Positions 22,853 to 34,669 of a stretch of 64,000 nt of DNA are shown in pieces. How positions within the stretch are numbered: position 1 is the first letter of the stretch; each line of letters opens with the position of its first letter. Position numbers and translations under genes: made by a program. This stretch comes from Salvelinus alpinus (lineage: Eukaryota > Chordata > Actinopteri > Salmoniformes > Salmonidae). A model generated the notes under the pieces. That model searched no databases. It was not told the DNA's origin and worked only from the letters and a program-made list of their open reading frames with translations. The stretch is from NCBI RefSeq assembly GCF_045679555.1, contig NC_092091.1, forward strand, positions 76,812,461-76,876,460, given 5' to 3'.

Positions 22853-25800
22853 ATTTTTTATTTATTTTATTTCACCTTTATATAACCAGGTAGGCAAGTT
22901 GAGAACAAGTTCTCATTTACAACCCCGACCTGGCCAAGATAAAGCAAAGCAGTGCAACACAAACAACAGAGTTAGTTACACATGGAATAAACAAACATAC
23001 AGTCAACAATACAATGGAAAAAGTATATATAGAGTGTGTGCAAATGAGGTAAGATAAGGGAGGTAAGGCAATAAATAGGCCATAGTGGTGAAGTAATAAC
23101 AATATAGCAATTAAACACTGGAGTGATAGATGTGCAGAAGATGAATGTGCAAGTAGAGATACTGGGGTGCAAAGGAGAAAAATAAATACATAAATAACAG
23201 TATGGGGATGAGGTAGTTGGATGGGCTATTTACAGATGGGTTATGTACAGGCGCAGTAATCTGTGAGCTGATTTGACAGCTGGTGCTTAAAGTTAGTGAG
23301 GGAGATATGAGTCTCCAGCTTCAGTGATTTTTGCAGTTTGTTCCAGTCATTGGCAGCAGAGAACTGAAAGGAAAGGCGGCCAAAGGAGGAATTGGCATTG
23401 GGGGTGACCAGTGAAATATACCTGCTGGAGCGTGTGCTACGGGTGGGTGCAGCTATGGTGACCAGTGACCTAAGATAAGGCGGAGCTTTACCTAGCAAAG
23501 ACTTGTAGATGACCTGGTGCCAGTGGGTTTGGCGACGAGTTTGAAGCGAAGACCAGCCAACGAGAGCATACAGGTCGCAGTGGTGGGTAGTATATGGGGC
23601 TTTGGTGACAAAACGGATGGCACTGTGATAGACTGCATCCAATTTGTTGAGAAGAGTATTGGATGCTATTTTGTAAATGACATCGCCGAAGTCAAGGATC
23701 GGTAGGATAGTCAGTTTTACGAGGGTGTGTTTGGCAGCATGAGTGAAGGATGCTTTGTTGCGGAATAGGAAGCCGATTCTAGATTTGATTTTGGATTGGA
23801 GATACTTAATGTGAGTCTGGAAGAAGAGTTTACATTCTAAGTCAGAACCGTCCAGAGTAGTGATGCTGGACGGGCGGGCAGGTGAGGGCAGCGATCGGTT
23901 GAAAAGCATGCATTTAGTTTTACTTGCATTTAAGAGCAGTTGGAGGCCACGGAAGGAGAGTTGTATGGCATTGAAGCTCGTCTGGAGGTTAGTTAACACA
24001 GTGTCCAAAGAAGGGCCAGAAGTATACAGAATGGTGTTGTCTGCATAGAGATGGATCAGAGAATCACCAGCAGCAAGCGCGACATCATTGATGTATACAG
24101 AGAAGAGAGTCGGCCTGAGAATTGAACCCTGTGGCACCCCCATAGAAACTGCCAGAGGTCCGGACAACAGGCCCTTCGATTTGACACACTGAACTCTATC
24201 TGAGAGGTAGTTGGTGAACCAGGCGAGGCAGTCATTTGAAAGACCAAGGCTGTTGAGTCTGCCGATAAGAATGTGGTGATTGACAGAGTCGAAAGCATTG
24301 GCCAGGTCGATGAATACGGCTGCACAGTATTGTCTTTTATCGATGGCAGTTATGATACGGTTTAGGACCTTGAGCGTGACTGAGCTGCACCCATGACCAG
24401 CTTGGAAACCAGATTGCATAGTAGAGAAGGTACGGTGGGATTTGAAATGGTCGGTGATCTGTTTGTTATCGAGGCTTTCAAAGACCTTAGAGAGGCAGGG
24501 TAGGATAGAAATAGGTCTGTAGGAGTTAGGGTCTAGAGTGTCTCCCCCTTTGAAGAGGGGGATGATCGCGGCAGCTTTCCAATCTTTGGGGATCTGAGAC
24601 AATACGAGAGAGAGAGAGGTTGAACAGGCTAGTAATAGGGGTTGCAACAATTTCTGCAGATAATTTTAGAAACAGAGGGTCCAGATTGTCTAGCCCAGCT
24701 GATTTGTAGGGGTCCAGATTTTGCAGCTCTTTCAGAACATCAGCTATCTGGATTTGGGTGAAGGAGAAATGGGGGAAGCTTGGGCGAGTTCCTGTGGGGG
24801 GTGCAGGGATGTTGACCGGGGTAGGGGCAACCAATTCACATATGGTGTCCATGGCATAGCTGGGGGCAGAAGGTGGTCTATAGCAAGCGGCAAAGGTGAG
24901 ATACTTGTTTCTGGAAAGGTGGATTTTTAAAAGTAGAAGCTCAAATTGTTTGGGCACAGACCTGGATAGTAAGACAGAACTCTGCAGGCTATCTCTACAG
25001 TAGCTTGCAACTCCGCCCCCATTGGCAGTTATATCTTGTCGGAAAATGTAATAGTTTGGGGATGGAAATTTCAGGGTTTTTGGTGGTCTTCCTAAGCTAG
25101 GATTCAGACACGGCTAGGACATCCCGATTGGCAGAATGTGCTAAAGCAGTGAATAAAACAAACTTAGGGTGGAGGCTTCTCTCTTGTTAACATGCATGAA
25201 ACCAAGGCTTTTACGGTTACAGAAATCAACAAATGAGAGCACCTGGGGAATGGGAGTGGAGCTAGGCACGGCAGGGCCTGGATTAACCTCTACATCACCA
25301 GGGGAACAGAGGAGGAGTATGATAAGGGTATTGGCTAAAGGCTATACGAACTGGTACATTTGGAACGAACTCTAGTACATTTGGAACAGTGAGTAAAAGG
25401 AGCAGGTTTCTGGGTACGATAGAATAGAGTCAAGACATAATGTACAGACAAAGGTATGGTAGTATGTGAATACAGTGGAGGTAAACCTAGGCACTGAGTA
25501 ATGTTGAGAGAAATACTGTCTCTAGAAACATCATTTAAACCAGGTGAAGTCACCGCATGTGTGGGAGGTGGAACTAAAGGGTTAGCTAAGGCATATTGAG
25601 CAGGGCTAGAGGCTCTGCAGTGAAATAAGACAATAATCACTAACCAAAACAGCAATGGACAAGGCATATTGACATTAGGGAGAGGCATGCATAGCCGAAG
25701 GATCATAGGGGTCCAGTGAGTAGTTAAGCTGGCTGGAGACACGGCGATTCAGACAGATAACGGGCCGGGGCTAGCAAGCTAGCAGAAGGGCATTTGAGGG

Positions 25801-26047
25801 ACGTCGCGATGGAAGAAGTCTGTTGTAGGCTCCTATTGCGGTTACGTGGGCAGACCAGTCGTGATGGATTAGTAGAGCTCTGTCTAGTAAAGGGGTCCAG
25901 TCCAATTGGAAAAATAGGTATAGTGGCCCAAGAAATTGGCCGATGGATCTCTTCAGCTAACAGTCCAATATGCTCTAGACAGCTAGCGGGCCGCGGCTAG
26001 CAGGCTAACAGATGGGCATTCAGGGGACGTCGCGACGGAGGAGCCTG
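22853..26047 (-). mobile_element. L2/CR1-type LINE, copy B, internally deleted
   Basis: The left end is the family 3' tail (ttttatttcacctttatataaccagg). The minus strand carries the reverse transcriptase (23241-24650), an APE fragment (24526-24957 and beyond) and the 2A-like GDVEVNPGP at 25273-25299. Between the ICELVAP block and the TPVNIPAPP block about 250 codons of APE/linker are deleted. The right end (25760-26047) has two copies of an approximately 226-bp 5' unit containing 'gggacgtcgcga' at 25797 and 26024. Confidence 0.9.
23241..24650 (-). pseudogene. LINE copy B reverse transcriptase with mutated catalytic motif
   Basis: The frame covers fingers, palm and thumb of a non-LTR reverse transcriptase: IPKDWKAAAIIPLFKGGDTL, then a motif A-like FIDLANAFDSVNH, then GVPQGSILRPTLF (motif B). 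Motif C reads LYADNTILY instead of YADD, so the second catalytic Asp is Asn. About 15 residues of the usual 'DNYKYLGVWLD' block are deleted. The frame is long but encodes a non-functional enzyme. Confidence 0.85.
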
Positions 26048-26266
26048 TTGAAAAATCTAGTCCATGTAATTTGTAATTGATGAAAGTTAAATATTTCTCA
26101 GTGTTTCAGAATGAGAAATCGTTCTATTTAAGAAATAAGAGGTAGGCCTACCTGTTTGACAGACAAAATTAGGTTATAGGCTGATATACATAGATTTGGT
26201 CAATTCCTTCACCCACCATGCACTCTTTAAAAAGCCTACCTCAGTGTCAGTGTCAGTGAAGGGCTG

Positions 26267-26610
26267 TTAAAGGTGCAATATACAGAAATAGCTCTGGCAT
26301 TTCCTGGTTGCTAAAATTTGAATAGTTCGCCTAATTTCAGTTTATGTGACTTAACAACCAGTCTTTGTGTAAAGAATCATTGTACCATCTAAACTGCTGT
26401 GAAATATGTTTCCGATAACCAAAAATATTGTATTTTCAGCTGTTTGAAATGGTATATAAAAACCAGAGGTAAAAGAAGCAAAAACAAAACGTATGATCGG
26501 GAATCATAGAAATAGCACAGATTGAACAGATACCGCTTCTTAGACTTGATTTCAATGAGAATGACATATGACAGATTTATAACTCACATTATTACACATT
26601 GCAGCTTTAA
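26267..26610. mobile_element. Short TTAA-ended MITE (344 bp)
   Basis: The ends are TTAAAGGTGCAATATAC at left and, reverse-complemented, TTAAAGCTGCAATGTG at right, a 16-bp imperfect terminal inverted repeat including TTAA on both sides. There is no coding capacity. This is a different family from the large TTAA elements in this window. Confidence 0.65.
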
Positions 26611-27185
26611 GTTAAAACCAAGACTGGAATTAAAGGTGTATGACAGGGAATATCATAGGACTTATATTTATTTTTGGATGGAAAACTGCACAGGCCTACC
26701 CCTTGATAGCTTAAGATTTTGAAGAAAATAAAACAGATCTGATTATATAAAGTGATCTATAACAGGCCTTTTTCCGCATGCTTTATGCTATAAACAAGAT
26801 GTAAAATACCCAGGAAAGACGTGACTCCGATGCATATGAGGATGTCATTGTTTCGTTTCTTTGAGAGAAGTAATCTAATTCTGTCACTATCAATTGATTA
26901 AGCTATTCACTTTCTGTATAATGGAAGATGTTTAAACCCAGACATCTTTTAGGGAATCACTTATGACCTCTCGTTGGGTTAAGCCACTGTTAGAAAAGTT
27001 TGGCATTGGAGAAATTTGATAAGATGAACACATAGGCATATTTCTCTGTCCGTTCTTAGCCTGTGATTCTGTAATTTGTGTGGTATTAAAAAATATTATG
27101 CTAATATGTAAAATGATGTAAAATTGAATAACATTTTTTTTTTAAATGTAATTTTTTCTCGAACCTGCAAATAAGATGATAGATT

Positions 27186-27248
27186 TATGCAAAACTTTTA
27201 TTTTTATTTTATTTAACTAGGCAAGTCAGTTAATTAAGAACAAATTCT
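27186..27248 (-). mobile_element. Left part of a SINE split by the L1 insertion
   Basis: It holds T-rich tail, 'atttaactaggcaagtcagtta' and 'aagaacaaattct'. The SINE continues at 34124-34312 on the other side of the L1. The shared 13 bp AAGAACAAATTCT (27236-27248 and 34124-34136) is the L1 target-site duplication. Confidence 0.85.
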
Positions 27249-27379
27249 AGGACGTAGGACGTAGGACGTAAAGGTAATGGCGGACTGAGCGAAGTTATGT
27301 AGAGCACCTCAAGATAAAACATAATATTCGAAATATCTGCTAAATTAGACTAAAATATTAGCACTAAATAATCTGGTGG

Positions 27380-28227
27380 GTGATAACCTTCAATCTGGAT
27401 AATAACACAAAACAAATCCTAAAACTAGAGACATTTATCGACAAATATTACGAAAACAAGCAACACCCAAAAATGACGGAGAATAAGACAGGGGAACCGA
27501 ATCAAAAACGAAAACGTGACTCCTCAACCGATACGGATGATCTAATATTCTCAACACCGGCAATGGTAAAGGTCGAAACCGATCTGTTAAAATCAATAAA
27601 TGACAAACTGGGTATACTTGAATTAGTTAGTAAAGATATAAAAGAGTTGAAGGCAAGCCTAGAGATGAGTGATGAAAAAGCTGCGGCTTTGGAGAAGGAA
27701 ACACACGCGCTAAAAGGGACGGTCAATAAGATTGAAACCGAAATGAATGAATTTAAAAAGGAGAACAACGTTCTGAAGGAATGCTTACTGGACATACAAA
27801 CTAGATCCATGAGAGAGAATTTGGTACTTACAGGTATCCAAGAGAAAGAAGGAGAGGTTCCTGAATCTGTAGTTAGAGAGTTCCTTTTTGCAGCGCTTCA
27901 GATACCGCGCGAAGTTATCATAAGATCCAACTTGAACGTGTACACCGCCTCGGACAGAGAGGGCAGAGGTACGAACGCCCAATCGTTGCCAAATTTGCTT
28001 CATTTAAAGATAAAATAATGGTTAAAAGCCTGGGTAAAAGACTTGCTGGGACCAAAATTGGCATGAATGATCAGTTTCCGAAAGAAATTGCAGAACGGCG
28101 CAAAGTTCTGTTTCCAATTTTCAAAGAAAATAGATTAAAAGCGAAACGAGTAGCTCTCGTCATTGATAAACTATATATTGATAACCAGTTGTTCAGAGAC
28201 ACAAAGATTACTCCATGGTTATTTTAA
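27380..28227 (+). pseudogene. L1 ORF1p (coiled coil, RRM-like and C-terminal domain), frameshifted
   Basis: The N-terminal basic segment (NQKRKRDSSTDTDD) is followed by a heptad-rich coiled coil (about residues 65-140, many Leu/Lys/Glu). Next comes the RRM-like start SMRENLVLTGIQEKEGE typical of L1 ORF1 RNA-binding proteins. The first frame stops at 28018. The C-terminal domain continues in another frame from about 27965, reading RYERPIVAKFASFKDKIMVK and then DQFPKEIAERRKVLFPIFKE, to 28227. One small indel between about 27945 and 27970 explains the break. The protein would trimerise, bind RNA and chaperone nucleic acids. Confidence 0.85.
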
Positions 28228-29759
28228 AAATTACAAAGTTCTCATAGATGAGGAAAATAAACACAATTCAAGCCCGGTTACTGATTGTAACAATACAATA
28301 CAAAATATAGCTTTTCTATAAATCTTCACATATAACTAATTGAACACAAGCACTATTTCTATATAGTGAAGATAAAAACTAAGTAAACAGAAGGCACAGT
28401 ATGTGTGGATGGTGTGGTGTGTGTTTATTTTTATTTGTTATGTTTGAAAAGTTGAGTGAGTGAGTAATGAAATAGTTGCATATCCCAGAGCCAGTGTATT
28501 GCTGTGGGCCGGGTATGAGAGGGCTTTCAATGTTGTTCAGATGATGGATATACTTTTATAATGAATTACACGTCTTATTTATTTATTGTCCTATCATGGG
28601 GAACTACATTTTTAAAATAAATTATATCCAATTATTTATTATCCTATTTTAATGGTACGGTCCTTGGCCCTATACCCTAGACACCCACATGAATAGCCCA
28701 GATACTAAGGAGAAGTCCCTAACTGTTTTATGTGCATGCTGTATGCGGTCTGTATGCAGCCAAAATGAGGTCAGGGACCAAGAGCAGCACTGCCCCCTCA
28801 AGATTCTGAGCCTGCTTGGCAGGGTTGGTCCTGCAAAGCCAAAGCCCCCTAAAGGGAGAGCATAATAAACAAGGAAATTCTCAAAGCTGCTAATGAGAAC
28901 CTTGATGACCTTGTACCTAGCCGGTGGGGATTCCGGTGGGGTGCCCCCACCCAGGCAGTGGCAGTGCTGGCAACACTAGCTGCAGTAACCCATGGGGAGG
29001 GGGTCACACTCGGACATTCAGAGAGGGGGTATATTATTGTGGCCCTGGTGGCACGAAACCAATCGGACTGCATGGAGAGGCTTGGGAACATGGTCAAAAT
29101 GGATGACCGTATTGTGGGTGTTTCAGGAAGAAGGTGTACATTTGACCTCCATCATCTAGGATGTGACAATGGTAAATAAATCTCTACATTTATGCTCATT
29201 TTTTGCGCAGTCTTGCAGGCCTTCTCATGCAGCTGCAACTGCAAGTACATTTGTAAATCATGACCCATCTTGAGTTGGGCTCTGGGATGGTGCAATTGTT
29301 GAGAGGGTGAGCTTATGGTTGTGTGGGGGTAAGGGCTGAATGTGTGTGGGTGTATGTGTGTATCCCACAACTGTTGCGAAGGAAGAAGTAAAAGATGTTA
29401 GGGACTATAGAGGATGATTCACAGCAATATGTAATAAAAATCGAGGTGAGGGCGATGGAAATGCATTTGGCAATGGATCTGCTTCGGTTCGGTGGATGGT
29501 GCTGTGTGCACTTTTCGAAGGATGGATCCCAGTCGGTCCGGGGCTGTGCGATGCGGGGTGTCGGGGGTGGTCTGCCGGGCATTGGGATGACAACCCAACT
29601 CGAGATGGGGGCTTTTGGCGGGTGGAATAGTGGGGACCAATTGGAGGTTTGCTTAGTGGAGATGCAAATGTCATGGTACAACTATATAGACACTCAATCA
29701 TTATTTTACTTTTTAATAGGACGTTTACAAACATATATTTTGATAAAAATAATTGAAAG
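28228..29759 (+). other. Long L1 inter-ORF spacer with a GC-richer block
   Basis: About 1.5 kb separates the two ORFs, long for an L1. The part from about 28760 to 29640 is visibly more GC-rich than the AT-rich L1 around it and has short open frames, none recognised. The last 100 bp before ORF2 looks like ordinary L1 spacer. It may be spacer specific to this fish L1 lineage or captured DNA. Confidence 0.45.
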
Positions 29760-31484
29760 GTGTGTCTCATTATGGTAAGTGGTGAAATAAGTATAGCCAG
29801 TTACAACTGTAATGGCTTAGCAGATAATAAGAAAAGACGATCAGTATTTACCTGGCTAAAAGAGAAGGATTATAATATCTACTGTTTACAGGAAACCCAT
29901 TCAACAGTTTTAGATGAAGTTTTGTGGAAAAAGAACTGGGGGGGCGAAATATATTTCTCCCATGGGCAAAGAAATTCAAAAGGGGTGATGGTTTTAATTG
30001 ATAATAACTTTGATCCAAATGTGCAACTTGTCCAAACAGATCCTCAAGGTAGATGGATTATTTTAAATATGTTATTGGACAATAAACATATATGGCTTAT
30101 TAACCTATACGGTCCGAATAATGATGATCCAAGCTTCTTTGACAATATATATAAGAATGTATCAACTCTACAAGCAACACTAGACTCTATTATTATAGTG
30201 GGAGATTTTAATACGGTCTTAAATACCTCTATGGACCGGAAAGGAAATCACACTACAAACTATCACCCTCAGGCACTTAAGGAAATCAGGAATGTCATGG
30301 ATATATTGGAATTAGTGGATATATGGAGACTTAAATACCCTGACCTAGTGAGATATACATGGCGGAGGCTTAATCAAGCTAGTCGCCTTGACTACTTTCT
30401 TATATCATTCTCTCTGGCACCAAAAGTTAAAAAGTGTTTGATAGGGGACAGAATGCGGTCGGACCATCACATAATTGGCATATATATTACTCTTACAGAA
30501 TTTCCACGTGGGCGAGGATATTGGAAATTTAATCAAAGCCTACTAGATGATAAATTGTTTAGAACTAGGACAGAAGAATTTATAACTGACTTTTTTAGAC
30601 ATAACATAGGTACAGCAGATCCCCATATTGTATGGGACACTTTTAAGTGTGCCTTTAGAGGCCATGCAATTCAGTACTCATCTATAAAACAAAAGCAATT
30701 TCAATCAAAAGAGTCCATATTAACAAAGGAAATTGAAGGACTAACAGTACAGTTAGATAACAATAAAAACGGTACCATAGAGGCACAGAATAAGTTAGAG
30801 GAAAAACAAAAAGAAATGGAGGAACTTATTCAAGAAAGATCCAGTGTAATATATTACAAAAATAAAGCTAACTGGATGGAATATGGGGAAAAATGCACCA
30901 AATTCTTTTTCAATCTTCAATATAGAAATGCTACCAAAAAAAACGTATTAAAACTTGTTACAAATGATGGAGTCACGCATGATTCACCAAATGATATTTT
31001 GAAAGAGGAAGTAAAGTACTTTAAGAATATATTTTCGTTTCAGGCTCCTCCATCTCCACTAACTGAAACTAATTGTATGGATTTTTTCCCTAATAATAAT
31101 GTAAAATTAACATCTGTACAGAAAGACTCATGTGAAGGCCTAATTACAGAGGAGGAACTACTTGATGCAATTGGGGCCTTTAAGGATGGGAAAACTCCAG
31201 GACTGGATGGCATACCAGTGGAAGTATACAAACTTTTTTTTTATATACTCAAAGGACCACTATTAGCTTGTTTTAACCACTCCTATATAAATGATAGATT
31301 ATCAGACACGCAACAAGAAGGTGTGATATCATTATTACTGAAACAGGACCCAAGTGGTATATATAAAGATCCAGTCCATTTAACAAATTGGAGACCTCTT
31401 ACACTTCAGTGTTGTGATGCAAAAATCCTAGCAAAATGCTTGGCGCATAGAATAAAAAAAGTTGTCAGATATTATTCATCCTAA
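29760..31484 (+). pseudogene. L1 ORF2 5' part: APE endonuclease and start of reverse transcriptase
   Basis: The APE domain shows SYNCNGLADNKKR (Asn), CLQETHS (Glu), IIVGDFNTVL (Asp/Asn) and RSDHHIIGI (Asp-His), so all main catalytic blocks of the L1 endonuclease are present. The linker (about residues 270-400) is Lys/Glu-rich. The RT start GKTPGLDGIPVEVYKLF and NWRPLTLQCCDAKILAKCL follow. The frame ends at 31484 because of an indel at about 31465, after which the next frame continues directly. The start could be the second Met (29773), close to 'VSGEISIASYNCNG'. Confidence 0.85.
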
Positions 31485-33637
31485 TCAGACAGGTTTTTTA
31501 CATGGACGATACATTGGAGATAATATAAGGCAAGTACTGGAAACAATAGAACACTATGAAATATCGGGGACACCAGGCCTGGTCTTCATAGCTGATTTTG
31601 AAAAGGCTTTTGATAAAGTACGACTGGAGTTTATATATAAATGCCTAGAATATTTCAATTTTGGGGAATCTCTTATAAAATGGGTAAAAATTATGTATAG
31701 TAACCCTAAGTGTAAAATAGTAAATAATGGCTACATCTCAGAAAGTTTTAAACTATCTAGAGGAGTAAAACAAGGTTGTCCACTATCGGCATATCTATTT
31801 ATTATTGCCATCGAAATGTTAGCTGTTAAAATTAGATCAAACATTAATATTAAGGGATTAGAAATCCAGGGCCTAAAAACTAAGGTGTCATTGTACGCTG
31901 ATGATTCATGTTTTCTTTTAAAACCACAACTAGAATCTCTCCACGGCCTCTTAGAGGATCTAGATACATTTGCTATCCTCTCTGGATTAAAACCAAATTA
32001 TGATAAATGTACCATATTACGTATTGGATCACTAAAAAATACACATTTTACATTGCCATGTAGTTTACCAATTAAATGGTCTGACGGTGATGTGGACATA
32101 CTCGGTATACAAATCCCAAAAGAAAGAGATGATCTCACTCCAATAAATTTTTATAGAAAGTTAGCAAAAATAGATAAGATCTTGCTACCATGGAAAGGAA
32201 AATACCTGTCTATTTGTGGGAAAATCACCCTGATTAACTCTTTAATCATATCACAGTTTACCTATTTGCTTATGGTTTTGCCTACACCTAGTGACCTGCT
32301 TTTTAAATTATATGAACAAAAAATATTCAATTTTATTTGGAACGGCAAGCCAGATAAAATTAAAAGGGCCTATTTATATAACGAATATGAATTCGGGGCG
32401 GCAGCGTAGCCTAGTGGTTAGGGCGTTGGACTAGTAACCGAAAGGTTGCAAGATCGAATCCCCGAGCTGACAAGGTACAAATCTGTCGTTCTGCCCCTGA
32501 ACAGGCAGTTAACCCACTGTTCCTAGGCCGTCATTGAAAATAAGAATTTGTTCTTAACTGACTTGCCTAGTTAAATAAAGATAAAAAAAAAATTCGGAGG
32601 GCAGAAATTATTAAATATTAAAGCATTAGACCTCTCACTAAAGGCATCAGTCATACAAAAGTTATACTTAAATCCAAACTGGTTCTCTAGTAGATTGGTA
32701 CGAATGTCTCATCCTATGTTCAAGAAGGGCCTTTTTCCCTTTATTCAGATTACACCTGCTCACTTTCGGTTGCTTGAAAAGGAAATAATCTCCAAAATAT
32801 CTTTATTTTTTAAACAAGCCTTAGAAAGTTGGTTGCAATTTCAGTTTAATCCACCTGAAAGGACGGAACAAATAGTACAACAAATCTTGTGGTTAAATTC
32901 AAATATAGTAATTGATAAAAAAACTGTATTTATCGAAGAAATGTTTAAAAAAGGTATAATTTTTGTGAATGATATCATAAATAGGACTGGTGGAGTAATG
33001 TCACACATGCAGCTAACACAGACATATGGAAATGTCTGCTCTACCCAAAATTACAACCAATTAATTGCAGCATTACCACAAAAATGGAAGAGGCAGGTGG
33101 AAGGGGATAAAAGTAAGGAACTTGTATGTCGGCCTTATATTAAAGAACATAAATGGTTAAAGAAAAGTGTGATAAATAAAAACATATACCAATTTCATTT
33201 AAGGACCAAAAAACTTACAGCTGTGCCATATAAATTGCAAAATAGTTGGGAAGAGATTTTCGATGTACCCATTCCATGGCACATGGTTTATGAATTGATA
33301 CGCAAAACAATTTTGGTATTGTCCGCATGTAGCTCGTTTTTGGTCACAGGTCCAGGAATGGTTGAAGAATTGCAACATTTGCCTAGAACTAACGCTACAG
33401 ATAGCAATACTGGGGGATTTGAAAAGCCATAGTCAATCAATCAATAATATAATAATTATTTTAGCAAAAATGTTTATTTTTAATTTACAATCCGTGGAAG
33501 CTATGAGAATAGGAAGATTCAAATCTTTTGTGAAGCATCACAGCACAGCTGAAAAATATATGGCAAATAAAAATCCGAAATGGATGATGTTGGAAGATAG
33601 ATGGGAAAGGTTGAGTGGAGCTGAAGGGTGTGACTAA
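31462..33637 (+). pseudogene. L1 ORF2 3' part: reverse transcriptase and C-terminal region, interrupted by a SINE
   Basis: It continues from HPNQTGFLHGRYIGDNIR with motif A FIADFEKAFDKV, motif B GVKQGCPLSAYLF and motif C VSLYADDSCF; both catalytic Asp residues are retained. The frame runs into the SINE at 32397 and resumes at about 32591 (reading FGGQKLLNIKALDLS if the SINE and duplication are removed). The long frame 32695-33432 and a last frame 33362-33637 (ending NPKWMMLEDRWERLSG) show one more frameshift. Confidence 0.85.
32397..32590 (+). mobile_element. tRNA-derived SINE inserted in L1 ORF2
   Basis: The head has box A-like TAGCCTAGTGG and box B-like 'ggttgcaagatcgaatccc'. The body carries 'aaggtacaaatctgtcgttc' and 'aacccactgttcctaggccg'. 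The tail is 'tgacttgcctagttaaataaag' type, ending in poly(A). Direct repeats AATTCGG (32390-32396 and 32591-32597) are the target duplication. It is plus orientation and young enough for clear repeats. Confidence 0.92.
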
Positions 33638-34123
33638 TAACAAGATAAACAATGTAGGGCATACGGGATCTGTGAAATGTGTATGGGTGCGGAGCTATTG
33701 TGAAATAGCACAGTTACAAGTGGAAATCAAACTGGATGGACAACAGAAATAGAGGAAGGACTAAGAACAAACAAGAGAGAACTATTATAAAGTAGACTGT
33801 GTCTGTAAATGTGTATAAGATGTATAAATTGAAGGTAAAAACAGAAATATTTATCAGTTTACTCCAATTGGGGGATCAGTGGTAGGGTTTGCAGGGAATA
33901 ATAATAAAGGTATACTCTTTAAAAAAAAGTATGTATGTCTATGTAGGTATGTGTATGTATATATGTGCATATGTATGCATACGTGAATGGATATATATAT
34001 TTGCCCAAAAAAATATGGGGGATTGGAAATGATGCAGACAATTACATTGGAAACAACATTCTTTCCGCAATATTAAGCTGATCCACTCCCCCCCAAAAAA
34101 AAGAAAAAAAAAAGAAAGAAAAA

Positions 34124-34312
34124 AAGAACAAATTCTTATTTACAATGACGGCCTACCCCGGCCAAACCCAAGCCAATTGTGCACCGGCCAATGGGACTCC
34201 TAATCACAGCCGGTTGTGATAAAGTCTGGAATCAAACCAGGGTCTGTAGTGACTCCTCTAGTATTGAGATGCAGTGCCTTAAACAGCTGCGCCACTCGGG
34301 AGCATTTTACTG
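34124..34312 (-). mobile_element. Right part of the SINE split by the L1
   Basis: In minus orientation it reads 'gctcccgagtggcgcagctg', 'aggcactgcatctcaatact' and 'ggtttgattccag' (box B), then 'tgtgattaggagtcccattgg'. This is the HpaI/SmaI-like tRNA-derived family, the same type as 38696-38919. With 27186-27248 it forms one SINE. Confidence 0.85.
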
Positions 34313-34669
34313 TAAAGGAGATCTTTCCACCCCTACTCTTGTCCACGGTGGTTTGGGAACTCACAACCTTCTGGTCCGCAGCCCTGTGCTCTACCAAAAT
34401 GAATCCTTACAGGACAAAGAACAGATCTAAAATTGCATCTCTAAAGCTCTGGTCTGTCCAAGAAGTGAGAATAAACGGTAGACATGTTCTCTGCTATCCA
34501 CTTCGTTTTAATTATTGTTTTGGGTATGAAGGGGGGTCACTTTTTTAAGCGTTCCGTGAGGGTTTAGGTAAAATATATTTTGCTTAAGGGAGGGCCATCC
34601 ATTTTCATTTGAGAGGTCAGATTTTCTCCATGTAACCCTTCTTATAAATAACGTTCACTCCATAAGAAT
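34313..34669. other. No gene recognised
   Basis: This is unique-looking sequence right of the SINE; short open frames across it continue from SINE sequence and are not credible genes. Confidence 0.5.

Larger units (their letters stand above)
27249..34123 (+). mobile_element. Full-length L1-type LINE with 13-bp target-site duplication
   Basis: It starts with three copies of ggacgta and then 'taatggcggactgagcg', carries ORF1 (27380-28227, one frameshift) and ORF2 (29760-33637, broken), and ends in an A-rich tail (34095-34123). Perfect 13-bp duplications flank it. Two ORFs, the ORF1 coiled coil and the APE-RT ORF2 fit the L1 clade of fish. Inactivating lesions are the ORF1 frameshift near 27960, an ORF2 frameshift near 31465, a SINE insertion at 32397-32590 and a further frameshift near 33300-33370. 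Confidence 0.9.

Noticed and set aside
32397..32470. A tRNA gene (box A and box B present)
   Set aside because: The head is tRNA-like but is followed by a SINE body and poly(A) tail with target duplications; it is a SINE, not a functional tRNA gene.
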